A stretch of 64,000 nucleotides of DNA, from the NCBI GenBank assembly GCA_018902385.1, contig JABSSW010000041.1, positions 1 through 64,000 of the forward strand, given 5' to 3'. Made by a program: the position numbers and the translations under genes. Source of the DNA: Physcia stellaris (taxonomy: Eukaryota; Ascomycota; Lecanoromycetes; Caliciales; Physciaceae). The notes under the pieces were generated by a model that saw nothing but the letters and a program-made list of their open reading frames with translations, was not told the DNA's origin and did not search any database. Of this stretch, positions 23,340-35,869 are shown piece by piece (position 1 is the first letter of the stretch; every line of letters starts with the position of its first letter).

Positions 23340-24290
23340 ATCATTAAAAAGATGTAATAGAAACAACTCGAAGAAATTTATCTCTGATCTAAAAATGAAT
23401 CGAAAATGTCTAGCTCTGACTTTCGTTTAGAAATATCTCGAAAAATCTACTTTTGATTCGTAGTGAATTTAGAGATGTCGAATTCTGATTCAATGAGTAA
23501 GAAATATTCATTTCTTCAATCAAAAATGATTTGAAAATGTCAATTCATGATAAAACAAACTGAAAGTGTTTATCTCTTGTCTGAAGATAATTCGAAGAAA
23601 TCTGATTTTGATTTGATATTAAATTTAAAAATAATTTGAAATGATCATTCTGCGATCTGAAAACGTTGAGAAATTTCTATCATCGACTCGATAAGTTAAA
23701 GATGTCTATTTTCTGTTTAGAAATAATCTGAAAAAGTCTATTTCTGTCTCAGAGTTGATTCAAAAAGAATTATCTCGATTCGACAAATCGAAAATGTCAA
23801 TCTCTTGTCTCGAAACAATTCGAAAAAATCTATTTTTGATTTGAAGATAATTTGCAAATGTTCAACTTTGATTTGATAAATCAGAAACGTATATCTCTTG
23901 TTTAAGAAAATTTTGAAACGATTCATCTCTTGTTTCGAAATTTTTTGAAAGAATTTATCTTTGATTTGAAGATGATTCGAAAATGTTCAATTCTGATTCG
24001 ACAAATCAAAAATGTATATTCAACGTGTGACGAATAATCTGAAGCGATTCACTTCTGACTCGAAAACGATTTGAAAATGTTTAATTTCGATTCGATAGAT
24101 TGAAGATGTTTATTTCTCGCTCGGAAATAATCTGAAAAAAGCTGTATTTCGTCTAGAAATGAGTCGCAAAGATCTAGTTCTGATCTAAAGTCGATTTGAA
24201 AGAAATCAAATCCGATTCGACAATCAAACGAGTTCAATCTCTGATTTGAAAATGAGTTGAAAATGACTCGTTCTGATTCGAAAAATTTCA
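23340..24290 (-). repeat. 93-bp satellite, block 4
   Basis: Same boxes as blocks 1-3 (for example tctcttgtctgaagataatt and tttctcgctcggaaataatc), spaced about 90-130 bases with partial units. Minus-strand frames at 23926-23738 and 24294-24049 read through repeats. Confidence 0.8.
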
Positions 24291-25320
24291 ACAATACAAC
24301 GATGAATTGTCGATGATCAAACTGTTTCGCATTTTGAAAAATGAAAATAAAAAAATGTATGTTTTGAGTTGTGTAAATGAATATCTGAAAGTAGAAATAT
24401 GTACGTTAAACATTTGTTGTTTGTAAAATGTCAATACTGAAATATTTTTCTGTAAGAACAGAAAAACGTTCTTGTTTATACAGTACACAATGATTAAAAC
24501 ACATGTTGATTATCAAACATATAAAACACAAAAAATCAAAAAAAAGAGATTAAGAACAAGAAAAACAGTAAAAACAAGAAGAAAACGAGAAAGAAAAAAA
24601 CAAGAATCTCAATCGTTCAATGACAAAAGATTGATTTCATGTAAATTATAATCATGAATATTAAACGTTAATAAATGTCAGAACTGAATAGATTAAATCG
24701 AAACAAAAAAAAATCGAAATTAGTCTTGATCTTTTAGATGAATTTAGAACAAATTCGTTATTCAAGAACATAGCATTAGAATTTTGAATTTTGACATGAT
24801 ACTAAATGTATATCTGATTTAATTGAAATGTTTAATAAAAACGTATAGTAATGAAATGTAAAAAAACATACGAAACGTCGAAAAATGCAATTTTTACAAA
24901 ATAAATGCGCAAGAGTTCGATTGATATAATTTGACAAAAAAACGATTGTTGCGTTCTTGTTTTTATCGAGACTAATGTTTTGCGATCACACACATCAGAG
25001 CTTTTGATTTGTCTGTATTTAGAAATCACACACAATTCATGCAATCAATGTCTATGTCTTGAATCTTGTTTTTTCAAAAAAGTTTGATAATTTGATGATA
25101 CTGATTTCAATTCACATATATTTCAATATTAATCATTCGACGCTTCTACACAAAAATGTCAATTAATTTCAAAAAAGAAACAGAGATAATTATAATAATC
25201 ATCGATTTGACATTGAATGATATATAATCACATCGAGATTTCGAGATTTAACACGATGATGAAAACATAATTAAGTCTGTCTTGACGAAATTAAAATATT
25301 CAATACAAATCAAAAATTAA
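24291..25320. other. no gene recognised; purine-rich patch
   Basis: Very AT-rich. A purine-rich run of short A/G words (about 24530-24610) is the only distinct feature. Nothing else recognised. Confidence 0.4.
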
Positions 25321-25324
25321 ATCG

Positions 25325-25510
25325 ATTCAAAATTTTTAAAATCTCAAAACTGCTGCAATTTTGAAACGATTTCTGTTATTTTTACAGCGTTCAATGCGCT
25401 TATTTTGCTCTACAATCTTGACTAAATAAGTGAAATTCAGATGTGATTGCTGAGAGATGATTGCTGATTGATATGTAAGTTGCGAAAAACTGTTCAAATA
25501 TTTTGATATT
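25325..25510. repeat. direct repeat copy (partner at 31540-31750)
   Basis: Shares the order 'gcgctcatttTgct', 'gattgctgattgatatgtaagttgc' and flanks with 31540-31750 (gcgctcattttgcttc, gttgattgatgtgcaagttgc). The two copies bracket the 2.4-kb tandem duplication. Identity is modest and the limits are approximate. Confidence 0.45.
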
Positions 25511-26740
25511 CTTTGTCAAAAAAACAGCCTAAATCAAGAAGATAATAAATTATTCAAAAAGAGAACGATATAGATTTTTTTCTGAAAAATAATCTGTGAT
25601 CGACAAAAGAACAAAAATCAGTAAATTGTCATTAAATGAAAATGAAAATTTCAAATCAAACAATACGATCATCACGACTTCAATTCCAAAAGTGAATCAA
25701 CAAAGAGTGAAATTTCAAAAAACAACAATCATCAATTAATTCGAATTCGAAGTTGAATCGTAAATCAATCAATTATTCAATAATCATAACTGATCACAAC
25801 TTCAGAAAAAGTGATAATAATTCAAGTTTGTTTCATGAAAATAATGATCGAATTGTATGATTTTAGCAATGATATTCTCAACTTTAACAGAGAATCAAAA
25901 CTGAGTTCGATCTCTATAAGCAATGAAAATCTACTCGATCATGACTCAAGAAGACAAATCGATCTGTCACAATAGACTGACAACAACAACGTTATTGCGA
26001 ATTTCATGATATCAACGTTTGAAATGTTTATCAGATAACAAGATCGTTTCATAAAGATGAAAATTGTAATTTTGAAATTTCTATACATGATTTGCTTATC
26101 GAAATAGTGAAACTATTTCGAAACAGTCGTCAAAGTTAATATTATTTTATCAATCAATCAAAAACTTCAAACTTTGATCGAAAATGCATGACAAACTTCA
26201 TAAAATTATAAAATAAACAAACGCTATGTAACAGTAAAAAGAAAATCATTTTCTCTTTTAATATTCAGATAGTGTTGTGAACATCGATAAAAGTTTACGA
26301 TATCAAGATAATTTCGCTGAGAAATCTCGAATGAAAAAAATTCGAAAATGTTTTTCAATTCAGTCATGAAATTAACTTGACGTATTCATGTATTTCATTC
26401 GAGTCGAAATTCTTTGTAATTTCACATCCGATTTGAAATCTTGAATAGATGCAATATTTATCGAGAAATCGATGAGATTGTCGCGAAGCTTTGAAAATCG
26501 ACAGAAATGTTCAAAGTAAAAAGTTCAAGAATTAACATAAAATCAGTGCCGAACATGATGAATAAATATTTTGTGAAAAAGAAATATCAACGTACGATCG
26601 AAATAATGTCATGTAATTGAGAATTCGATATAGCAATTGCCGTGTGAATTGTTAATTTACAAACGTTCAGTCGTATATCGATCAATGACAAATGATTTTT
26701 GTTTTCACAAAATGTCTTAATTTCAACTTTGAATCATCGA
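25511..26740. other. no gene recognised; one satellite monomer trace
   Basis: No gene seen. Near 26455 'atttatcgagaaatcgatgaga' matches the start of the 170-185-bp satellite that is common further right. Confidence 0.4.
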
Positions 26741-26744
26741 AACT

Positions 26745-26825
26745 ATTCGACGAATTCACTGTTACTCGACAAGTTCACTGTCATTCGATGAGTTCATTGT
26801 TTTTCGACAAACTCACTGAAGTTGA
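26745..26825. repeat. short tandem repeat, about 19-20 bp x 4
   Basis: Four near copies of tcgacaagttcactgtcat-type words in a row. They mark the left edge of the first copy of the 2.4-kb duplication. Confidence 0.7.
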
Positions 26826-28150
26826 CTGAATTCAAGTTTTTTTTTTCATAATTGCTATTCGATACTCAGTTTCCCGACGACAATTGTCGATAAGTGTTTT
26901 TTTTTCGTTGTTGTTTATTGTTGTTTCGTATGATTTTATGTTAGATGTTTTTTTCACATTTTTCTGTCAAATTTCGTCTTATTCGATCTTGTTTCAGTTC
27001 ACTTTCAGTTGACTTTCGGTTCGAATTCGATTCGAATTTTTCAAAACGATAAGTTGTTTGTTTTGCTATCGTTTGTCAATATTTCAAATTTAATTATGTT
27101 ATGTATGAGATTTTTACGAATTTGTGTCAGTTTCTAGTTGTATATGTCATTTCATTCTACGTCACTTTATTTATTTCAGTATTTTTACATCAATTTTCAG
27201 AAGAGAATTTCTGTTGTTATTGCAAAACTTTGTCGATTTCTCATTTTGACTTCTTTATTTGCTTTCTCTTTTTTATTATTTCTTATCGAAAGTTCATTTA
27301 CAGACATTATATTATTGTTAAAAAATTCTAAGTTTCGTCAGATTTCTCTTTCGTTTCTCGAATTTTGTTTGTCAAGAAAAATTGAAAAAAAAAAAATAAC
27401 AAATATATTCAACGATGTTTTTCAATCAGAATTCTTATCTCTTTCGTCGGTCCGAAAATCGCACAGAAAAGACAAAAAACTTTTTGAAAAAATGCAAAAT
27501 GTTCTTCAATATGCGCAGCGAAAAGTGCAATAAATTATGACTTGTTCACGAAATATTAAACGAAATTAACAATTTTGATTAATTTGAATTTTCTAATTAT
27601 ATCAAAAACAAAATCGTCGAATTCGAAATATCGATTGAAAACGAATTAAATTCTCAGAATCGTTCGATTTCAAGCGATGAAGAAATCGTGATCGACGACG
27701 AAAAATTCGCACTCTTGATTTGACAAAATTTTGTCAAATATCTGACGAGTCAACATGTCGACTGTCGCGACTCGAATAAGTGATTTTTCACTCAGTAAAT
27801 TGAATTTTGATTTGAGTCTGTTAACAATTGAATAATGAACGAATTTATTTCTTTCAGCGATTTCGAATGAGACGATTGATGCAATCTTTTGACCGAAATG
27901 AAATCGTTTTGAAAATTTAAATGTAACGAAATTGACGATCACACGACACAGAAATGAAAAAATTCGTATGAAATATGAAACGATGACGAATATCTGCTGA
28001 TCTGATTGAATGATTGAAAAAAATGCTTTTTACACGATCGAGCGAGATTCAGATTTTTGATTTCTGTTGTTGACTGTCGAGAAGCAAAACAACGACTAAA
28101 TTCATTATCAAAAGCACGACGTCAGATAGCATTGTTATAGAAACAGAACA
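26800..28150 (+). repeat. 2.4-kb tandem duplication, copy 1 (unassigned gene-like core)
   Basis: It matches 29180-30490 in the same orientation. Anchors are actcagtttcccgacgac / actcagtttctcgacggc, aaatg.t.ttcttcaatatgcgc / aagatgttcttcattacgc, and gacgaaaaattcgcactct / gacgaaaaatacgatttat. The plus strand keeps longer frames (27138-27533, 131 codons). In both copies it reads a basic segment with FEKMQ(N/D)VL(Q/H)YAQ. I do not recognise the family. Two frames differing between copies suggest that both are broken. Confidence 0.65.
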
Positions 28151-28460
28151 AAATTAATCGATTGTTATCGAGAAATCGATACAATATCACCGAAATTCTC
28201 GACACGTGATGAAGATCTCGAAATATCGCAATTCAAAAAATTGCATAAAAATAGTCGCTAATCCGATTCAACTTTATCATATATATGTTCATTTTTAGTT
28301 TATGCAAAAATTTCGAATCAAATTTCGCATTTTTGTACACGTAATTTTCATCGAGAAATCGATAAGACATCAACAGAATTTCGAAACTTGAAAAAAAAAA
28401 ATCGAAATAAAAATGTCAATATTAAAAATTTTCAAATTGTTTATAAAATCATCGACGAAT
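28151..28460. repeat. 170-185-bp satellite, two monomers
   Basis: Monomers begin 'ttatcgagaaatcgatacaat' (about 28170) and 'catcgagaaatcgataagac' (about 28349), with the typical following parts 'tctcgaaa' and 'aaaatagtcgctaatccgattc'. They lie between the two copies of the 2.4-kb duplication. Confidence 0.65.
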
Positions 28461-29179
28461 TGAAATGAATTTTCAAACAAAAAAATTTCATCTAAACAAT
28501 AAAACGTAATTTTCTATTTTTTGTACATATATTATTTATAAAAAGATTCTTATAAGTTCGAAAAACTTTCACAAGTTGAAATAAAATTATCAACAGAAAA
28601 ACTTTGAATATTGATACAGATCGAATATGTAAACAAATAAAATTATACTTCATACAAAAATCATGCGAAATGATTTGAAAAACACGTATGATTTTACGAA
28701 TGTTTGATTCGTGTATTGCTTATTGATAAAACATTACGATATTAACGTAAATTTGTTGACAAAAATCAAAACAAAAAAATTCAAAAACGTTTTTAAACTC
28801 AAACATAAATTCAACTTGACTTATTTCATCATTATATAAGTGTCAAAAATGATTGATTTTCAAACTCGATTTCAATCTCTCGATGCGATCAATATTGAGT
28901 TTGAAATTAATTTAATTATCAACAAATTTCGAAATTCGATAAAATTGTTCAAAACACAAACTTCAATAATAATTATAAAGCGAATCGATGATTCAATGAA
29001 AATCCGATTTGTAATGAATATTCACTAGTTTTTCATCGAAATAATCTCATACAAATGAAAATTTAATATAATAAACATTCTGTGAGATATTCAATTTCGA
29101 ATTTTCAATCGTACACAGATTGATGACAAATAACTTTTTTTCACTCGAAATTTGAACGTGAAATCAAGTTCATCGACGC
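28461..29179. other. no gene recognised
   Basis: AT-rich. A 62-codon plus-strand frame (28840-29028) has no family resemblance. Part of the spacer of the 2.4-kb repeat unit. Confidence 0.35.
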
Positions 29180-30490
29180 TATTCGACGTGCTCATTGAGT
29201 TTGAATACTTTCAAAATTTTCTTTTCTTTTTTTCGATTCGAAACTCAGTTTCTCGACGGCAGTTGACGATAAATTGAATTTTTTTCTTTATGTTGTTGTC
29301 ATTTCATGTTGTTTTATGTTATTTGTGATACTTTTATGTTTTTAATTTTTTTTTTCTTTGTAAATCTCATTTTATCATTCGTTGTTTTAGTTCAATTTGA
29401 GTTCAAACTTTGAAAATCAGTACGTTTTCTATTTTGTTATCAATTGTCGATATTTCGTGTTGTTTAATAATATATATGTTTTATTTTTATTTTTTGATCA
29501 AATTTCATTCGTATATGTCATTTTCCCATACGTTATTTCGTTTGATTTGGTTTTTTCAGCACGAGTGTCACGAAATGATTTCTGTTATTCTTGTCTGTGA
29601 TTTCTTTATTATTCATGATATTTTGACGGTTATTTTTTTGGGAATTTTACTATGAATATTTCACTTCTAAAGGTTTTTTTGCTTGAAAAGTCATTGATTT
29701 CATCGAGTTTTTCGATCATTTCTTAATTTTCTTTGAAACAAGAATTTCAGAATACTGATAATTCTTTTCAGAAATGTTTTCTGAAAAGGAAAATCCGCGC
29801 TATTTTCTTCGATCTGAAAATCGCATCGAAAAAACAAAAGCATTTTTCGAGAAAATGCAAGATGTTCTTCATTACGCTCAAAAAAAAACAGTGAGTTATT
29901 GTTTATTCACAATATATTAACAATTTTGATCAATTTTGATTTTTTTAGTGATGCTGTCAATGCAATCGATCTGTTAAAATCGATGATCGAAAATGACATT
30001 ATTTCATTCAATCGTCGAATTAGAATCAATGAAGAAATTGATATTCATGACGAAAAATACGATTTATTGATTTGACGAAATTTCGCGAAATGTCTGACTG
30101 AACATGTCGATTGTCGAGACTTCAATACGTATTTTATATTCAATATTTAAAAGTCGAAATTTAAGCTTATTAACGATTTAATAATGAATAAAAACATATC
30201 GTTCAGCGATGACGAATGACGTCGATGAATCAGTATTTTGACAAAAATGAGCGTTTTGTGAAAAATGATTTTAGAAAATTTAAGCGATTTTTCTCATTCT
30301 GATTCATATAACATATGAAAGATCAAGAGTAACGAAAACATGTTTTTCTGTTTCAACGACTGGCAAAACGATTCGTCAGAAGTTGTCAATCGCGACAGCG
30401 ATACATTTTTCAATCTGCTGACCAAAGAAAAGAAAAACAACGAAAAAATTCGTTGTTAACAAATAGCTCAACAAAGCATAATTAGATTAA
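29180..30490 (+). repeat. 2.4-kb tandem duplication, copy 2
   Basis: Second copy, about 2.37 kb downstream of copy 1. It keeps more GG and CC (for example ttgggaattt near 29638, gaaaaggaaaatccgcgc near 29785, ctggcaaaacg near 30361) than copy 1, and so seems less mutated. The core RYFLRSENR and FEKMQDVLHYAQ is easier to read than in copy 1. Function unknown. Confidence 0.65.
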
Positions 30491-31240
30491 CAAATTAAAA
30501 TAAGTTCGCTGCTCTTTACGATTAACAATTACTCGTACGAAATGTTAACGTTAATTTCAAAATGTGAATATTCGTTTTGAAGCATAATTTATATCGTATG
30601 AAATAAAATTACGAAAATACGCGTTGATCAAATTTTATTTTTCGATTTTTGATACGTTTATTAATCGTTCAGAAATCGATTCAAGTTCATTAAAAGTTTA
30701 AAATTGACAATTTTGAAAATTCGTGCAATATTTGTCGTCGATTAAATTCGATTTAATTTTACAATTTTCAGAATGCTTCTTCTTGTGTACAAATAAGATA
30801 CAGTTTTTATTTTTCAATATATGTCATATTCGTGAAAAAATCGATGAAATTTCAAAATAAAATTGAAATTTCATAGAAAATCTCGAGATACAACATTTCA
30901 TACATTTTTATAAAATCAATTCTAAATTCAATTTGATTTAGTTTTATCATTTTTCAGTTTCGTTTCTTACGTGAATTTCAAAAATAATTTCGAATTTTGA
31001 ACATTCGTATTATTTATCGAAAAAACAAGTTCACATTTAGCGAAATCTCGAAATGACGAAAAATTTTCAAGTCGAAAACTTTCAAAAAATTCTTTCAAAT
31101 CAGTTTCTAGTTCGATTGAATTTAATTTTATCATTTTTCAATTCGATTTTTTACGTAGATTTGAAATTTGATTTTAGAAGTTTGATACGTGTGTTTTTCA
31201 TTGAAAATCAATTTCATTTTTAATTTTATATCTCTAAACG
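30491..31240. repeat. diverged 170-185-bp satellite monomers
   Basis: Several diverged monomers. The 'ttcaatttgatttagttttatcattttt' and 'tacgt(g/a)gatttc(a/g)aa' boxes recur near 30930-30990 and 31100-31160, together with 'gaaatctcgaaa'-type boxes. Confidence 0.5.
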
Positions 31241-31339
31241 TTGAAAATAAAACTGAATAATTTTAATTTCATTCATCATGATTGATTTTTTATTTTTATT
31301 CTTTTTAAATTTTATTCAGACATAAGTTTCTGTCGATCG

Positions 31340-32060
31340 TGCATTAAAAACTTTTATTGTTAATATTGTTTAATCTATTTGTGCGTGATTTAATTTTTAT
31401 TAATAATATTATTAAGTTCAATTGTGCATGACTTTTTATTGAATCGATCATGAATTAATTTTATTCATGCATATTCACAAGCAGATTTCGAAGTTTTTAA
31501 AAAAAAAACTTCGATCGAAAACTCTTAGAGTTAGAATCAGATCTGATAAAATTGCGAAATTTTCGCATCAGAATCAAATTTCGCACAATTATTGCGATAA
31601 TGAGTCGATTTTTGTTTTCGTTGCAACGTTAAATTGCGCTCATTTTGCTTCGCAATTTAAATTGTATATCTGAAAATCATATGTTGTTGTTGATTGATGT
31701 GCAAGTTGCAAGATACTGTATAGACGCAATATTCGAATTTTAATGTTCGTGATCTGAATTCTGAAAATTTCGTGATTTCTTGTTCGATTAGTTTAGAACT
31801 TCAGAAAGAAACGCAAGACATTTTTTTATAGATTGTGTTCTGTTTATACGTATACGAGTTTTATTTTATTATTAATATTGTTTAATCTATTCGTGCATGA
31901 TTTAATTTTGATTGTTAATATCGATGATTTTATTTGTGTATGAATTTTTACCTAATCGTGCATGAGTTAATTTTTGATATTAATGATATTATACTTATTT
32001 GTGCATCAATAAAAATATTCATATATGAATTAAATTTATTTTTGAGTTAATTTTCATGTT
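31340..32060. repeat. AT-rich local repeats and partner of the 25.3-kb repeat
   Basis: The phrase 'taatattgtttaatctatt.gtgc.tgattta' occurs near 31360 and 31875, and 'gtgcatga(t/g)ttaatttttg' words recur at about 40-60-base spacing. Within it, 31540-31750 is the partner of 25325-25510. Confidence 0.55.
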
Positions 32061-32363
32061 TATTTAAACATTCATTTGTTTACGTTTTATTCGTTTTTTT
32101 TTTTGATTCAGCTTATTCAATAAATCACAATCAATTATACAACGAATTTATTCATTATTTATCATGAATATCTCGACTTTTGTACACGAAGAAATTCACG
32201 ATTCGATTACATCAATCGACAATTTCGAAACACATTTTGTTTGTTTTCTTGATCAAAAACTTATAATTAAGAACAAACCTTTGATTCAATTGCTCAATAC
32301 AAAAAAAAAAATCGAAATTTATTTTTGAATAAATATCGTCGATCACGATGAAAATCATGAAAA

Positions 32364-32549
32364 TTATTGAAAGAATCATGAATGACTATCATTCTATTGC
32401 TTTGAATTTCGTTTTTCTTGTAACATACATGCAGATGAAACACAAAAATGTGCGAATGTCAAGACGTTAATTTCGATTGATCGATTTATATCAATGAATT
32501 CTGATTGCAGCATTTGTCGAACACATTTGCGAAAATTGTATTTTCAACA
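32364..32549. repeat. terminal direct repeat, left (186 bp)
   Basis: Partner of 35332-35517 with no length difference. Long identical runs include gtgcgaatgtcaagacgtta and gatcgatttatatcaatgaa. Confidence 0.85.
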
Positions 32550-33302
32550 TTTTTTCACAGCAATCGCTTGTGTTTTCTGCTCAATATTTTAACGAGTTCA
32601 ATTTGAAGTTTTCGTGCAAACTTCTTCAGAACGACGAGTTTTAAAACTTTTTCAGAACGAGTTTTTTCAGCGACGCATTGTTTGAAACTTTCGAACAAAC
32701 TTTTTCAATGTCGAGTCATGTATCGATGCGAAGATTGCAAAAACGAACGAATCGAAATTCGATAAATTTGTTGATTTCAAATATGACGTAAAATCGAATT
32801 GTAAAACGTGCGATCGAACATCTGAAAAATTGCGACGTTCTGAATATGCATTTTCATGAAATGAAGCATCGATGTGAAATTCGATATTTAAAATTGATTA
32901 AAAGATACATCATGAAACAAGTATTTTGTGTTTGAGTTTTGCGATGACGAACGAGAATGCAAATCACATCATGTAACATCATTGTGAATTTCAAAATTTT
33001 CAAATACTTTTTGCGACATCAATGAATCGATTTCTATGTAATTTGATTGTAGAAAATTCATAAAATATGTCGATGCGATGCGAAAAGCTGAAAATGATCG
33101 AGAAATCGATAAAAAAAATGATGCATCGAATGCGTCGAGCATGCATCGATGCAAAGAATGCAGAATCGAACTTTTCTGATTTGACTAAACTCTGTCAGAA
33201 AATCAGATCGATTAGTATGCGAAAAGATCAAATATTTTCAACACTATTTGTTTTTCTTGATCGAGTTTTTGTTCTGCAAGATCGAGATGTAATGACTGCA
33301 TA

Positions 33303-33500
33303 ATACGCTTTTCCGAAACGATATTATGTGATTTCAAGTCGTATTTGTACAGTACGCTTTCTCGAAGCGATATTGATCTGATTCTTTGTCATACGAGACT
33401 GTATAGTACGCTTTTTCGAAGTCGTACTATCTAGTTTGCTTTTTTCTCTTCTAACAACTGTACGTACAGTACGCTTTTTTGAAATTGTATTGTCACTCTT
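33303..33500. repeat. about 60-bp tandem repeat x 4 with 'acgctttt' box
   Basis: Four units with a box of the type 'tacagtacgctttttcgaag' followed by 'cgatattg/cgtacta', starting near 33303, 33350, 33407 and 33470. On the minus strand they read as repeated SKKRTV-type basic segments. They lie inside the LTR-like element. Confidence 0.7.
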
Positions 33501-33981
33501 TTTTTTCTCGTATTTATCGAACGATTGAAATCTCAAAGAATAGTAAAAAATAAAGACGATGATCAGTCGTGTTAAATCAAAACGAAATCGCAAAAATAAG
33601 TTTCTATCATAGTGAAACAATAAAACAAAACATACAACAATTTGTAAAGTTCTCTCAAACCGATCAACGATTATTAAAAAAAACGAATGAGCAAAACAAA
33701 CAAACAACATGCTAATTTTTTCAAAGTAATGATTTCAAGAAGATCAATACTCCTTCAAAGTAAAATGAAAAAAAGCGAAACGTCAATAACGCATTCTCAT
33801 GAGTATTTCATTGTTCTCAATTCTTGAAACATTTGACGTGATTCAATCAATAAATCAATAGATGACAAAACGCTCATGACAATGTCTGCAAACAAGAAAA
33901 AAACGAGAAAATGTCGAGAGAAATGAACGCGTCGAAAAAAAAAATCGAAAGATTCGCGAAAGTGACGTGCGAATCGAATGT

Positions 33982-34719
33982 TTAAATCGAGACGTGTGTT
34001 GATGCAAATGTTTCAGATTTGATCGATTTGAAAACAGATAAAATTATCGCGTGAAAGTATGACGTAATGCGCGTTTGTATGAAATCACAATTGTTTTTGA
34101 GATTGCATTTGTCAAAACGACGTGAAGAAAACGAACGCATTTGATATCGTTGCAAATCAAATGAATTCGACTTTTCAACGAACATGCGAAACAAATCGTT
34201 CACGATGAGATGAAATTTCGATGATGTAAATGTTCGAAACGAAATAGACGATGAAATAAACGAGCAAGCAATGTTTGCATTTTTCAACGATTTGCACATC
34301 GATTTGAATGTCGCAATCGAAAAACGAGAAAATTTCGACGCAACAGATCGTGAGACTATTTCTGCTCAAGATATCGACTTTTTTGATGTTGCAATCGACA
34401 AGAATTCTGATAAGAATTTTGAAAAAATAGTTGATGATTCGATTACTAATTTCGATGACGTAAAAAATGACAAAGCAAAAATAATAAAAGATGAAACAAC
34501 GAATTCAACAAATTGCTGAGCAGATTGTTTCGACTTTTTCGCATGTCGATTGCGAATATGTTCGTGAAATTTGATGTTGTTGTCGAATTTGCTTTTGCAA
34601 CGTTTGCACGTATATTTTTCGACTCGTTTGACTGCTATGCGAATTTTCTCTTTTTGCTTTGTCAACTTTTTCGCTTTTTGCTTGATTTTGCTTTTCACTT
34701 TCATTTCGTGTTTTCGCAT
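33982..34719 (-). pseudogene. C2H2 zinc-finger protein relic inside the LTR-like element
   Basis: The minus-strand frame has a Lys-rich start and then CKRCKSKF...HEHIRNRH (34608-34543), a C-x2-C-x12-H-x4-H zinc finger. Further on come DLFRMF and QTRITSYF (about 34200-34020). From memory, many Pezizomycotina genomes hold repeated genes with a finger of this type, a T-x-x-D-L-x-x-M-F box and a final I-T-S-Y-F box, often in repeat-rich DNA; I could not check this. The role is unknown; nucleic-acid binding is likely from the finger. As part of a fossil element it looks broken. Confidence 0.65.
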
Positions 34720-34959
34720 CAGATAACTTTCTTGTGTTCTTTTTGCTTGAATGAATCAAGAAAGCATTTTTGATTTGTTTGATTCTGTTGATGTTGCTCG
34801 TACAAACATCGAAGATTTTGCGTTATTGATTCATTCGCGAATATGTCATTGATTGAAATGCAAATGCAAAGAAAAAATGATCAAGAAAAAAAAGCGAACG
34901 ACGATTCGGAAATGATCGCAAAAATAGAAATAGAAATCGTCATTCTGTTGAGTAATAGA

Positions 34960-35105
34960 ATTTCGCGTAAAGATTCGAGTAGATAGATACGCGAATTCGT
35001 CGAGAATTCGTGAGAGAATTCGATAGATAGACGAATTCGTAAGAAACTCGCGAAAAGTATGTAAATAAACGAATTCGCGAAAAATTCGTACGATGAATAA
35101 ATGTT
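34960..35105. repeat. cluster of 'gaattcg' words
   Basis: The word gaattcg(c/t) recurs many times in about 145 bases (acgaattcgt, gcgaattcgc) with 'gatagatagacg' between. A short degenerate tandem repeat inside the LTR-like element. Confidence 0.6.
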
Positions 35106-35331
35106 ATCGATGTAATTGAAAATGTATCAAGATATTGAATATTGCTCGATTGCAATTAAATCGATTTCGAATTTGACAAGACTGAATATTTCACGTGAAA
35201 TTGAATATTGCTGTTAATATTGCAAATTCTGCTGTATTGTTTGCGATTAATTATTACTTGTTCTGACATGCTTTCATGCTGCTGTAACTGATATTAGATG
35301 TAGCGAAAGTTGCTAATTCGATTCTCATAAT

Positions 35332-35517
35332 TTATTGAAAGATGTATGAGTGATTATCATTCTATTGCTTTGAATCTCGTTGTTCTTGTAACATACATGC
35401 AAATGAAACACAGAAATGTGCGAATGTCAAGACGTTAATTTCGATTGATCGATTTATATCAATGAATTTTGATTGCAACATCTGTCGAGCACATTTGCGA
35501 AGATTGTATTTTCAACA
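35332..35517. repeat. terminal direct repeat, right (186 bp)
   Basis: Right-hand partner of 32364-32549, same orientation and length. Confidence 0.85.
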
Positions 35518-35869
35518 GAAATCGATTGAATAAAATAATAATTCGTGTGAATATAAAGAATTCAATGTAAATGTTCAATAATTTGTGATAATAATTAAAC
35601 TTTCTAAATGTTTGAGAAATTTATTCAATTATCAAACAAACAAGAAAATTATTTTGCAAATTTGTGATCATGAAATTCATTGATTTTTCAAAATACAATG
35701 TAAGTTTGAAATTAGAATTATATTGATTTAAATTCTAAATTTATTTTTAATAGACAATAAAAACGTGTTAATTTTCTTTTATTTACTATTTATAAATCAA
35801 CGTCAATAGCGACTTCAGTAACGTTTTTTTTTTTTCATGAGACTGTTAAATTTTACGTCAATTTTTAAT

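Larger units (their letters stand above)
32364..35517 (-). mobile_element. LTR-like fossil element with zinc-finger gene
   Basis: Two direct repeats of exactly equal length (186 bp) lie at its ends, differing by about 14 bases by my count, mostly transitions. They begin ttattgaaag and end ttttcaaca, so TTGAAA...TTTCAA is a short terminal inversion. The flanks gaaaa (32359-32363) and gaaat (35518-35522) share four bases, a weak hint of a target-site duplication. The 2.8-kb interior holds a C2H2 zinc-finger gene relic on the minus strand and no reverse transcriptase or integrase that I can see, so it would be non-autonomous. It is broken and hypermutated; the matching ends suggest it is younger than most of the window. 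Confidence 0.55.
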
